A stretch of DNA of 64,000 nt, from assembly GCF_023920225.1 (NCBI RefSeq), contig NZ_CP092587.1, positions 744,001 to 808,000 on the forward strand. The letters run 5' to 3'. The stretch is from Vibrio gazogenes (lineage in GTDB: Bacteria > Pseudomonadota > Gammaproteobacteria > Enterobacterales > Vibrionaceae). Both the position numbers and the translations under genes were made by a program. Below are positions 56,004 to 64,000 of the stretch, piece by piece (within the stretch, counting starts at the first letter, position 1; each line of letters opens with the position of its first letter). The notes under the pieces were generated by a model that was not told the origin of the DNA, did no database searches, and was given only the letters and a program-made list of their open reading frames with translations.

Positions 56004-57530
56004 TTACAAGCTATCAATCACACTCAATGAGCGGAATTCATCAAAGGCAAATTGGTCGGTCATACCACTGATGTAGTCCTGAATCAGCCGCACCCGAAAA
56101 TAATATTCCCAGCTACTTTCATCCAGCGAGTATCCACCGGGGAAGTGTCCGGCTTGAATGGCTTTCATCGCATTTTCGTAAGCGCGCAGATGTTTGTTCG
56201 GTAGCTTTTTATATAAGCGGGCCGGGAGAAGCGGTTTGGTCTCACCGTCGACAATCGCTTCAAACTGGGCTCTGCTCAGTTCCAGTAGCGGCTTATAGAA
56301 GTCGAGCAGGCCCGTGATGATTTGATAACCTTGCAGCTCGCGGGCTTCAACTTCTTTATCACAGAACGCATGTTTTTTGGCGACGTTTTTCAGGGTTTCG
56401 ACCAGCACATGTTCGGTGCTGTCATCTTCAATCAGTGCCCGGTCAAGATGACCGTGATAAATGGCCTCGATATTGTAGATAAACTGTCTGGCTGCATGTT
56501 TCGGCAGACGTTTGCTGATTTCGACTCTTAAGGTAATAAAAAAGTGACTCACCGCGCAGTTATTGGCGCGCTCGGCACTGCCGAGTGCGGTCTGAACAAT
56601 GGTATCCATCATATCATGAGCTGCATTCGGATAGTCCGTTTGCCGTAGACGTTGATACTCGGCTTTCAGGGCATCACTGGTCTGTTTGATATCAATGATG
56701 CCTTTTTCAACCGCATCCTCAATATCTGCAACCCCATATGAAATATCATCAGCCGCTTCCATAATATAAGAGAAGGGAGAGCGGCTGCCTTGTTCCATCG
56801 AAAGAGAGCGGTAGAGTTTATCGATAAAGAGCGCTTCACTCAGATAGTAACCGACCTTCTTCTTCAGATATTGCAGCTCACCGGCAGCAAACTGGTGGCC
56901 TTTGGCTTGCAATGCCTTCGGGCTCAGTTCATCGCCACGCCGGGTATATTTGAGGATCGCTGAAATCTGTGTGTAGGTCAGGTTGAGACTGAGAATCGAA
57001 TGCACCAACCGAACCGCCTGCGCATTGCCTTCAAATTCGGTGAGATCTTTCTGCAATGGCTCAGGAAGCGGAATGGTTGCTGCTTTTAACGGAATATAGT
57101 GATGGAACCAGTCATTGATTGCTTGTTCACCGAAGTGACCAAAAGGCGGGTTACCGACATCATGCATCAGGCACGCCATTTCAACGATCGATTCAAAGTG
57201 ACGTTCCAGCGATTCAAGCCCGTAGTGTTCAGCATCAGACCCCAGCATCTTATAAATCTGCTGCACGATATGGCGCCCGACTTGCTGCACTTCCATCGAA
57301 TGTGTCAGACGACTACGGACGGAGGAGTTTCGTTCCAGCGGGAAAACCTGCGTTTTTTGTTGCAGGCGGCGAATTGCCGCAGAATTGATGATCCGGCCGC
57401 GATCACTTTCAAAGCAGGATAACGACGGGATTTTCCCATTGTGGTTATATGGAATGATACTTTCTTCTTTGCCGTTACTTTGGTCATAAGGGCGGTTGAA
57501 TCTGAATCTGGCTCTGAAATCGATCGACAT
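56004..57530 (-). CDS. dgt: Deoxyguanosinetriphosphate triphosphohydrolase (dNTPase)
   Basis: This is a 508-residue HD-domain enzyme that hydrolyses dGTP or other dNTPs to nucleoside and tripolyphosphate. The metal-binding residues are in RLTHSMEVQQVGRHI, MACLMHDVGNPPFGHFGEQAI (HD) and ISYGVADIEDAVEKG. Its length equals that of E. coli Dgt, so it belongs to the type 1 group. It is downstream of an unrecognised gene in the same direction. Confidence 0.94.
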   Translation of the reverse strand: MSIDFRARFRFNRPYDQSNGKEESIIPYNHNGKIPSLSCFESDRGRIINSAAIRRLQQKTQVFPLERNSSVRSRLTHSMEVQQVGRHIVQQIYKMLGSDAEHYGLESLERHFESIVEMACLMHDVGNPPFGHFGEQAINDWFHHYIPLKAATIPLPEPLQKDLTEFEGNAQAVRLVHSILSLNLTYTQISAILKYTRRGDELSPKALQAKGHQFAAGELQYLKKKVGYYLSEALFIDKLYRSLSMEQGSRSPFSYIMEAADDISYGVADIEDAVEKGIIDIKQTSDALKAEYQRLRQTDYPNAAHDMMDTIVQTALGSAERANNCAVSHFFITLRVEISKRLPKHAARQFIYNIEAIYHGHLDRALIEDDSTEHVLVETLKNVAKKHAFCDKEVEARELQGYQIITGLLDFYKPLLELSRAQFEAIVDGETKPLLPARLYKKLPNKHLRAYENAMKAIQAGHFPGGYSLDESSWEYYFRVRLIQDYISGMTDQFAFDEFRSLSVIDSL

Positions 57531-57643
57531 AACTGACTCGTTCCATCTGTGTCACACGGGTGTTTGCTATTTAAAACAATTTTTTAACCGATGAAAACAG
57601 ATTCTTATGATTATCGTGACTGATTCGCGTTTGACCACGTTGT

Positions 57644-58069
57644 TTATGACTGAGTTTGAATAAATTTACTGTAGGAACTGAGCTGTCCGTTAATATACTC
57701 GATACCACAGTGAATATTCTGTTCCGCACAACCGACCACTTGATACTCGATAATAAACTCACCACTGATCACTTTGATAAATAAGAAACCATCAACCACT
57801 TTCCACAAGCCGCGCAGCGTTTTGTTACTGAATAAGTCCTGTTCGGTCAATGCGCCGTTCGGCAACAACAATAGGCTTGAGGACGATCCATCAACGTTGA
57901 CTTTGACCCACGGCTGATGGTGGACCTCATAAGCGAGAATTTTGCGGCGTTTTTTGAGCCAGTGTTTGAGTTCCTGCGCTTGTGAAGGGGATAAGATGGG
58001 TAAGTCTTCCATATCAAGCAGTGCGTGATACTTCTCATACCAGAAGAGTTGTAGGTGGAGTAATTTCAT
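57644..58069 (-). CDS. Conserved protein of unknown function
   Basis: 141 residues from ATG 58069 (MKLLHLQLFWYEKYHALLDMEDLP), or 164 from a TTG at 58138; neither has an excellent ribosome site. The protein has an N-terminal helical part (SPSQAQELKHWLKKRRKILAYE) and a beta-rich second half (KTLRGLWKVVDGFLFIKVIS, YQVVGCAEQNIHCGIEYING). It is soluble, with no known catalytic motif. I do not recognise it. It precedes dgt by 113 bp. Confidence 0.7.
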   Translation of the reverse strand: MKLLHLQLFWYEKYHALLDMEDLPILSPSQAQELKHWLKKRRKILAYEVHHQPWVKVNVDGSSSSLLLLPNGALTEQDLFSNKTLRGLWKVVDGFLFIKVISGEFIIEYQVVGCAEQNIHCGIEYINGQLSSYSKFIQTQS

Positions 58070-58283
58070 CAAATTGCGAGCGAGATCAGCGTTATATGCA
58101 CAAGTATTCACCTTGCGATAACCGAGGAAAGAAGTCAATTTTTCCGGTTAAACTTTTTTGCTCATCCAGCTTTCGGTGACGTTGAGTAATCGGTGACATT
58201 GAACAATAAGAAACGGGCAGACACCAATGCGTCTGCCCGAACAGGTTACCCGATCATTTTACCCTCGCTCATGGGTGGTAATT

Positions 58284-59183
58284 TTAATGCACGGCAGTCG
58301 TGGATTCCGGAAATAACGGTGGCAGGTGGGCCACGCTACAGGCTTGGTTAAGACGTTGCTGTGCTGTGTGAATATTGTCTTGCCAGTGGTCATCTTGAGC
58401 CCACATTTCGAGCACCAACGGCACGACACAGTCGAGCTGTTTGAGGGTGCTGAATACCGCTGAAAAATCTACGTCACCGTCCCCGATCACCAGATCGCGG
58501 AACTGCCCCGGATACCCCGGTTTGACCGGATGCGTATCTTTCAGATGAATCTGCGTGATATGCGGTAAGCTCAGTGCGAGTTCCGTGCAGACATCGTAAT
58601 TCCAGCCACTGATGTTACCGACGTCGGGATAAGCGGTGAAATAGGGAGAGTGAACCGCACGGTTCAGCACTTCAAATTTACTCAACGCATTGAGATACGG
58701 CGTATCCATAATTTCTACCGCTAACATGACACCGGCACGTTCTGCCAGTTTTGCTGCACGTTTCATCCCGGCAACAAAATAGGCATGCGTTTGGGCACTG
58801 TTGGGTTCGTAATAAACATCATACCCCGCTAACTGAATCACCCGGATGCCCAGTTTATAAGCCAGCGTGATGGCTTTTTCCAGATGCAGGTCTGCTTGTT
58901 GACGAATTTCGGGATCCATCGAACCGAATGGGAATTTTCGGTGAGCACTCAGGCACATCGAATGAAGCGGCACCTGAAGTTGCTCACACAAATGACGTAG
59001 GCCATAAATGGTCTCGTTATCCCAGTCGAGCCGACTGCGCCGTTCATCCGATTCATCAATCGAGATTTCAAGAAAGTCGAATCCTAATGCTCGCGTCGTT
59101 GTGAGTTTCTCTTCCCATGTCATGTCGCTTGGCAGGGCTTTCTCATACAGGCCGGTCCGGTGACGTTGTACATGTTGGTACAT
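58284..59183 (-). CDS. ulaE: L-ribulose-5-phosphate (L-xylulose-5-P) 3-epimerase UlaE
   Basis: This 299-residue TIM-barrel epimerase converts L-xylulose-5-phosphate to L-ribulose-5-phosphate in L-ascorbate breakdown. Features are YEKALPSDMTWEEKL, FLEISIDESDERRSRLDW, VEIMDTPYLNALSKFE (metal-binding Glu) and HLKDTHPVKPGYPGQFRD. It is the last gene of the ula operon, 4 bp after ulaD. Confidence 0.94.
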   Translation of the reverse strand: MYQHVQRHRTGLYEKALPSDMTWEEKLTTTRALGFDFLEISIDESDERRSRLDWDNETIYGLRHLCEQLQVPLHSMCLSAHRKFPFGSMDPEIRQQADLHLEKAITLAYKLGIRVIQLAGYDVYYEPNSAQTHAYFVAGMKRAAKLAERAGVMLAVEIMDTPYLNALSKFEVLNRAVHSPYFTAYPDVGNISGWNYDVCTELALSLPHITQIHLKDTHPVKPGYPGQFRDLVIGDGDVDFSAVFSTLKQLDCVVPLVLEMWAQDDHWQDNIHTAQQRLNQACSVAHLPPLFPESTTAVH

Positions 59184-59187
59184 CAGA

Positions 59188-59835
59188 CTACCCCCAAAAG
59201 CGTGCGATCTGCTCTTTCAGCGCGGCCGCCGTTTCACGGCCTTCCTCACCGGCGAGCGCTCTGCCGGCAATGAATGTTTTGGCTTTGATGCCTTCAAACA
59301 GATAGAGATCTTCCGGTACGATGCCGCCGGTAATCGAGAGTTCCAGGCCTAAATCTGACAGTTGGCGCATCTTATCCAGATCGCCCGGTGTCCAGCCGAT
59401 ACCGGCCAGCTCTGCATCACGCGAGCGGTGGTAAATCGCCTGAGTGATCCCTAAATCGACCCATGATTTGGCGTCAGCCATGGTCCAGTTACCATAAATT
59501 TCAATCTGAATTTCACCGTTGAACTCATCGGCAACCTGTTTACAGGCAGCGATGGTTGCGATGTGAGCCGCAGCGGAAACGGTGATCCAGTTTGCACCGG
59601 CCTCAAATGCCATGCGTGCCAGAATCGCACCGCCATCCGTCGTTTTCATATCACAGACCAGCAAATGCTCCGGATGATTGTGACGCAGGGTTCTGACGGC
59701 ATTCATGCCTTCGGCAAAAGCCAGAATAGTACCAACCTCAATCACATCGACAAAACTTTCGACACGGCGTGCCACTTCAATGGCAGAGGTCAGGTTGGTT
59801 TGGTCTAAAGCGATTTGAATCATGGGTAGGGTCAT
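59188..59835 (-). CDS. ulaD: 3-keto-L-gulonate-6-phosphate decarboxylase UlaD
   Basis: This 215-residue OMP-decarboxylase-superfamily barrel converts 3-keto-L-gulonate-6-phosphate to L-xylulose-5-phosphate and CO2. Features are MIQIALDQTNLTSAIEVARR, the metal site VCDMKTTDGGAILARMAFEAGA and the phosphate-binding VSAAAH and SITGGIVPEDL loops. It lies between the HAD hydrolase and ulaE, with spacers of 4-5 bp. Confidence 0.95.
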   Translation of the reverse strand: MTLPMIQIALDQTNLTSAIEVARRVESFVDVIEVGTILAFAEGMNAVRTLRHNHPEHLLVCDMKTTDGGAILARMAFEAGANWITVSAAAHIATIAACKQVADEFNGEIQIEIYGNWTMADAKSWVDLGITQAIYHRSRDAELAGIGWTPGDLDKMRQLSDLGLELSITGGIVPEDLYLFEGIKAKTFIAGRALAGEEGRETAAALKEQIARFWG

Positions 59836-59840
59836 GAGAT

Positions 59841-60662
59841 TTATCCTTGAATTTTCTGTCGTATGAGATGGGCAAGGCCATCACTATTGTTATCGGTTTG
59901 ACAGATCTGTTTCGCGTGAGATTTGACGGCGTCGTCAGCATTCGCCATTGCGATACCCAAGCCGGCATAAGTCAGCATTGAAATGTCATTGTGGTTATCA
60001 CCGATGGCAATGACGTGATTGGCGTCATACCCCAGTGCGGCGACATATTCGGCCAGTCGCTTGCCTTTGCTGTTCCCTTTGGCGGCAAAATCGATACGAT
60101 TTGACCAAGAGAATTCACCGTTGAATGTCTCTTTCACCCAAGGGTGTTCTGCAAGACGCTCGACGGAGCTTGGCAGGCCTTCGACAACGAATTTCCACAC
60201 GTGATCTGCCTGTTCTACTAATTGGTGAAATGAATCAACCCGATGAATCTGAGGACGAATGGATTCAGGGTATTGGTTGGCCCATTTTTCGAGTGCTTCC
60301 ATATAAACAATCGGATTCTGTTTGCCGTAGTTCATCGTATCGGTGACGTACAGGACCATTTTCATTTGGTATTGTGTGGCGAGATCGATGAACTTGCGCG
60401 CATCGTCTTTGGCAATCGCATCGTATTGCAAGACGGCGTCATTCTGATAGTCATAGACATACGTTCCGTTGCAGCAAATGATCGGTGTATTGAGCCCCAA
60501 TTCCAGATAATAGGGTCTTGCTGCGGTATGATGACGACCGGTGACAATCACGACATGGCACTGTTGTTGTGCTGCGTGAATCGCCTGTTTCACTTCAGGG
60601 TGAATGGTATGGTCGTCCGTGAGTACGGTTCCGTCTAAGTCTAATGCAAGCACTTTATACAT
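59841..60662 (-). CDS. Cof-type HAD hydrolase in the ula operon
   Basis: This is a 273-residue HAD phosphatase, Cof/YidA subfamily with a type IIB cap. Motif I is ALDLDGTVLTDDHTIH, motif II is VIVTGRH, the Lys is in AAKGNSKGKRL and motif IV is AIGDNHNDISML. E. coli ula has no such gene. Its position, 5-6 bp from both neighbours, suggests it handles a phosphorylated intermediate or dead-end product of ascorbate use. The substrate is not determinable from sequence. Confidence 0.9.
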   Translation of the reverse strand: MYKVLALDLDGTVLTDDHTIHPEVKQAIHAAQQQCHVVIVTGRHHTAARPYYLELGLNTPIICCNGTYVYDYQNDAVLQYDAIAKDDARKFIDLATQYQMKMVLYVTDTMNYGKQNPIVYMEALEKWANQYPESIRPQIHRVDSFHQLVEQADHVWKFVVEGLPSSVERLAEHPWVKETFNGEFSWSNRIDFAAKGNSKGKRLAEYVAALGYDANHVIAIGDNHNDISMLTYAGLGIAMANADDAVKSHAKQICQTDNNSDGLAHLIRQKIQG

Positions 60663-60668
60663 GTAAGA

Positions 60669-61379
60669 TTACCTTTGTCCGTAGTAAGCATTTACGCCGT
60701 GTTTACGCAGGTAATGTTTGTCGGAAAGTTCCTGTTGGATGTTGATTTCCTGATTCAGGAATCGTGTTGCAATCGCCATCGCAGCAACTTCTTCTAACAC
60801 GACCGCGTGATGTACGGCGTCGTTTGCATCGGCCCCCCATGAAAATGGTGCGTGTCCTGCGACAATCACACTGGGGACAGACATCGGTTCAATATGGCGC
60901 ATGTGAAACGTTTCGACAATCACCAATCCGGTATTCTTTTCGTAACGATTGATGACTTCGTCACCGGATAACCGGCGTGTGCAGGGGATGTCCCCGTAAA
61001 AATAATCGGCATGCGTGGTGCCGAGTGCCGGAATATCCCGCTCAGCCTGCGCCCAGATCGTTGCATGACGAGAATGGGTATGAACAATCCCGCCAACTTG
61101 CTCAAATGCCTGATAAATTTCCAGATGAGTGGCAGTATCACTCGACGGATTCAGCGTACCTTCGAGCTGATTGCCGGCCAGATCGACAATCACAATGTCA
61201 TCGACGGTCATGGTCTCATATGCCACACCGGATGGCTTGATCGCGACCACACCGGCAGCGCGGTCAATTTGCGAGACATTGCCCCAGGTAAAGGTGACCA
61301 GCCCATAACGCGGGAGTTGCAGATTGGCATCCAGCACTTGCTGTTTTAAGGATTGAAATGAATGGCCGTGTCCTGACAT
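60669..61379 (-). CDS. ulaF: L-ribulose-5-phosphate 4-epimerase UlaF
   Basis: This 236-residue zinc epimerase gives D-xylulose-5-phosphate, which enters the pentose phosphate pathway. The class II aldolase/AraD fold has [20 protein letters not shown] and zinc histidines in [16 protein letters not shown] and, later, in the [10 protein letters not shown] segment. The L-arabinose AraD has the same reaction, but the operon decides for UlaF. Confidence 0.93.
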   Translation of the reverse strand: MSGHGHSFQSLKQQVLDANLQLPRYGLVTFTWGNVSQIDRAAGVVAIKPSGVAYETMTVDDIVIVDLAGNQLEGTLNPSSDTATHLEIYQAFEQVGGIVHTHSRHATIWAQAERDIPALGTTHADYFYGDIPCTRRLSGDEVINRYEKNTGLVIVETFHMRHIEPMSVPSVIVAGHAPFSWGADANDAVHHAVVLEEVAAMAIATRFLNQEINIQQELSDKHYLRKHGVNAYYGQR

Positions 61380-61388
61380 GTTGACTCC

Positions 61389-61868
61389 TTAAACCGTCGT
61401 TTCCGCCAGCGCTGCATCAATCACTTGCAGTACATCTTCGTTACAACGACAACGGCGGAGTTTATCGAGATCAACTCCCGTTTCACTCTCGTCATCATCC
61501 AACACCTGAGTGACTTCCATCAGGCCTTCCATGTGTTCATTCGAGCTGCTGCCGGCCAGTGTGATCAACACATCAACCGGTTCATCTTCTCCGACAAAGT
61601 AGACCGGTGTTTCCAGCGTCACTAACGCAAACGCTGTTCGCACGACACCATTTTCTGGTCGGGCATGCGGCATCGCTAACTGAGGGGCAATCACAATGTA
61701 AGGGCCCAGTGTTTCGACACTGCTGATGATGGCATCGTGATAAGAGGGCAGAATTGCCCCCGATGCAATCAGGAGGTCGGTGCCGATTTTGATCGCTTCA
61801 CGCCAGTCCGAGGCGGATGCTTGTAATCGAATTGAGTTATTCTCAATCAGTGACTGTTTCAGTCCCAT
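61389..61868 (-). CDS. ulaC: PTS ascorbate-type IIA component
   Basis: This 159-residue PTS EIIA of the fructose/mannitol fold passes phosphate from HPr to IIB. The active-site His is H68 in QLAMPHARPENG. It lies 9 bp before ulaF and 140 bp after the fused IIC-IIB gene; that spacer carries a REP-like hairpin. Confidence 0.92.
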   Translation of the reverse strand: MGLKQSLIENNSIRLQASASDWREAIKIGTDLLIASGAILPSYHDAIISSVETLGPYIVIAPQLAMPHARPENGVVRTAFALVTLETPVYFVGEDEPVDVLITLAGSSSNEHMEGLMEVTQVLDDDESETGVDLDKLRRCRCNEDVLQVIDAALAETTV

Positions 61869-61982
61869 AATCTTCTCCGCGAGGGGCCATCCTTTGACGA
61901 CGTAAGACGCCGAGGGACAGGCCCATAGTGGTGGTTCAATCGTGATATTTGATGGTGAAAAAAAGTAAATCAGGCGAAGCGT

Positions 61983-62015
61983 GCCGGTTGTCCTTCCGGC
62001 CTACGCTATCAGTGC
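61983..62015. repeat. REP-like hairpin between ulaAB and ulaC
   Basis: GCCGG (about 61982-61986) and CCGGC (61996-62000) form the stem, extended by AGCG/CGCT on the outside. The surroundings (GCGTGCCGG..CCGGCCTACGC) form a stable RNA element just after the stop of the IIC-IIB gene. It could protect the upstream message and lower expression of downstream enzymes. Confidence 0.6.
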
Positions 62016-63766
62016 CCCACAAAGTTTTTATTGATGATATCCAGCAGCTCATCCCCGAAAGAGTTCGGATTCAGCATGTTCTGTACGCCAAGGACGAACT
62101 TGCCTTCTCCCGGATCCATTTCAGCGGAAAGGTGTCTCGATGACACAATAATATCGGTGGTTGCCAGCTTGGATTTGTAGTCAGACACTGCACAGGAGTC
62201 CATCACATGCGGAATGCCTTTTTTCTCCAGATATTTACCGATCTTCATTTTCATCATCATGGAAGAGCCCTGACCATTACCACACACCGCGAGAATACTG
62301 ACCGGGCGCTGTCCGTCGTGGGTTTTCAGCGCTTGTTCTACCGCTTCGAGGACTTCAGGTTCTTCGCTGATTTCAACCGTGCCCTGAGCATCTTCTTCTG
62401 CACGCAGACGTTTTGATGCGAAGAACATATAAATGACTGCCAGTCCGATCAGCGCAAAGAAGAACAGTTTCGACATCGAGAGCCCTTGCATAATCGGTGG
62501 GAAAACCAAGGCCCAGTCAGCCATTCCCATCCAGCCATTGAATGCCACACCGTGTTGGCTGAATAAGTGAATTGCCCATGCAGAACCAACCACCTCAATG
62601 ATGCCCATCACAAAGCAGATCTTCATCACGGCACGCCAGCCACCGAAATGGTTCGCAAACACACCAATCGTGGCGTTGGAGAAGAACATTGGAATAAAGC
62701 CGGGAATAATCATGATTGGAGCATTGAAAGCGAGCATCGCTAACACCGCAGTAAACTGCCCGATGGCCCCCCACATAAACCCAAACACCATGGCATTGGG
62801 AGAAAAGGCATAGATAGCCGCACAGTCGATGGCAAGTACCGCATTCGGAATCACACGTTCAGAAATCCCTTTGAAAGCCTCGGATAGTTCGGCAACGAAC
62901 ATCCGCACCCCGGCGACAATCACCTGAATGGCAACCGCGAATTTCAAACCGGTTTCAAGAATGTAAATCGTCCAGTGGGTTTTCCCGGCCATCGCCTGAA
63001 GGTTATCAAGACCGAAAGAGAGCAGGATAATGCCGAAGAACACCGTCATGACAATCGCGGTCGCGGCAATACTGTCGTGGAAAATGTGGAGCCAGCCGGG
63101 GAGCTTCAGATGATCAACACTGTCATTTTTATCCCCGAGTTTGTGGGCAACTTTGGTGGCAATCCAAGAGGCGACTTGCTGTTGGTGACCAATGGAGAAT
63201 CCGGCCCCCCCGGTTACCGCTTCGGTTGGTTTAAACATGATGTTTGACGAAATGCCCCAGTACAGCGCCATCAACACCGCTGAACAGATGATGGTTTCCC
63301 ACATACCGGCACCCGTGATCAGGTAGAATACTGCGATCAGACCGGCTTGCTGGAACATAATGTGCCCGGTCAGCATGATGGTCCGAATCCCGGTATAACG
63401 GCGAAATAGCACCAACACAATATTAATTGCCAGTGCCAGCAATACCGCATAGCCGACCCATGAATACCGATCGCCCATGGTCTCCATTGTGGCCATCATC
63501 GCTGTATATGGATCAATCACCGAACCTGTCAGTCCGTGGTATTCCGAGAGTTTCGCGATCACGGGCTTAAAGCCTGCGACCAGTGTACCTGCACCGACCT
63601 GAACCAGCATAAAACCAACGATGGTTTTAATTGATCCTTTCAAAATGGTCGTTGCATCTCTTTTTAGCAGCCAGTAACCGATGAGAGTGACCAAACCGAG
63701 GAGTAACGGGGCTTTGGTCATCACTTGGCTGTAAAATATATAGAAGATGTTATACAAGAACTCCAT
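62009..63766 (-). CDS. ulaA: Fused PTS ascorbate-specific IIC-IIB transporter
   Basis: This 585-residue fusion of UlaA (IIC, about residues 1-455, about ten membrane segments) and UlaB (IIB, about 490-585) imports and phosphorylates L-ascorbate. IIC features include [20 protein letters not shown] and [20 protein letters not shown]. The IIB domain shows the phospho-Cys P-loop [16 protein letters not shown]. In E. coli these are separate proteins; a linker rich in Glu joins them here. It is the first gene of the operon. Confidence 0.95.
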   Translation of the reverse strand: MEFLYNIFYIFYSQVMTKAPLLLGLVTLIGYWLLKRDATTILKGSIKTIVGFMLVQVGAGTLVAGFKPVIAKLSEYHGLTGSVIDPYTAMMATMETMGDRYSWVGYAVLLALAINIVLVLFRRYTGIRTIMLTGHIMFQQAGLIAVFYLITGAGMWETIICSAVLMALYWGISSNIMFKPTEAVTGGAGFSIGHQQQVASWIATKVAHKLGDKNDSVDHLKLPGWLHIFHDSIAATAIVMTVFFGIILLSFGLDNLQAMAGKTHWTIYILETGLKFAVAIQVIVAGVRMFVAELSEAFKGISERVIPNAVLAIDCAAIYAFSPNAMVFGFMWGAIGQFTAVLAMLAFNAPIMIIPGFIPMFFSNATIGVFANHFGGWRAVMKICFVMGIIEVVGSAWAIHLFSQHGVAFNGWMGMADWALVFPPIMQGLSMSKLFFFALIGLAVIYMFFASKRLRAEEDAQGTVEISEEPEVLEAVEQALKTHDGQRPVSILAVCGNGQGSSMMMKMKIGKYLEKKGIPHVMDSCAVSDYKSKLATTDIIVSSRHLSAEMDPGEGKFVLGVQNMLNPNSFGDELLDIINKNFVGH

Positions 63767-64000
63767 ATCTTTACCCCTAGATATATTTGTATTTGTTGTT
63801 GGATGTAGGTCAGAGTGATTCCGTCATGTGATATGCAGGAATCGATTTGTTTTGCTCACGGAATAGACTTTAAAAAATCATTTATAATCATTCAATGATT
63901 GTTTTTGATTGAATTGATTTATATCAATTTAATGTGGGATCAAGTGTCACAAATGCTACGCTGATCACTTGATATGATTAATATTCATTTAAAAACAATA
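63767..64000 (-). promoter_or_regulatory. Upstream region of the ula operon
   Basis: This AT-rich region contains no gene and should hold the ula promoter and regulator sites (minus strand). It includes an ATCATT-rich repeat (ATCATTTATAATCATTCAATG at about 63879-63899, given as neighbouring pieces). No ulaR or ulaG is in the window; they may lie to the right. Confidence 0.5.

Noticed and set aside
1..64000. CRISPR arrays, tRNA and rRNA genes
   Set aside because: No regularly spaced repeats, no tRNA cloverleaf-like blocks and no rRNA sequence were recognised by eye anywhere in the window.

Overview
The window is a bacterial chromosome segment that reads as Vibrionaceae, most likely a Vibrio. 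The first 21.5 kb has the gene order known from Vibrio and other gamma-proteobacteria: isc cluster, pepB, ndk, rlmN, rodZ, ispG, hisS, yfgM, bamB, der, zinc-ribbon gene, xseA, guaB, guaA. The species cannot be named from the sequence alone. One departure is visible in this core block: no pilF/pilW gene lies between rlmN and rodZ, where a 450-bp non-coding gap sits instead.

Region 1 (1-21.5 kb), core. The end of iscR is followed by iscSUA-hscBA-fdx-iscX, the complete Fe-S assembly operon. Next come aminopeptidase B and nucleoside diphosphate kinase, and then a block for tRNA/rRNA modification, cell shape, isoprenoid synthesis, translation, outer-membrane assembly and ribosome biogenesis. The block ends with the GMP pathway genes guaB and guaA. 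Clear intrinsic terminators separate the units.

Region 2 (21.5-35.5 kb), accessory. This AT-richer segment begins directly after guaA, a known integration hotspot, although I see no integrase. It holds a small membrane-protein gene broken at a T-run; a divergent restriction-modification pair whose endonuclease is a fusion of a controller-type helix-turn-helix domain with a close PvuII relative, sharing a 35-bp palindromic operator with an unusual zinc-ribbon methyltransferase; a YciI/HxlR pair; a small ORF behind a structured leader that resembles phage C4/P4-type immunity RNA; ada; a DUF1203 gene; an O-acyltransferase; and two copies of a promoter + short H-NS-like peptide + methyltransferase cassette. 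IS256 and IS200 material lies among and after these genes.

Region 3 (35.5-46 kb). An argO/argP exporter-regulator pair is followed by a deoxyribose catabolic locus (deoC plus a DeoR-type regulator, divergent from deoK, deoP and deoX/deoM). After it come a LysR regulator divergent from three small enzyme genes (CMD, tautomerase, DUF4865), soxR and a GNAT gene.

Region 4 (46-56 kb). A tripartite RND efflux operon (adaptor, pump, outer-membrane channel) is divergent from a two-component system whose response regulator strongly resembles AdeR, reproducing the adeRS/adeABC layout. An alanine/glycine:cation symporter follows.

Region 5 (56-64 kb). dgt (dNTP triphosphohydrolase) and an unrecognised conserved gene precede a complete ascorbate (ula) operon on the minus strand. 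That operon has a fused PTS IIC-IIB protein, a IIA protein, the 4-epimerase, a HAD phosphatase, the decarboxylase and the 3-epimerase. Its promoter region lies at the window's right end.
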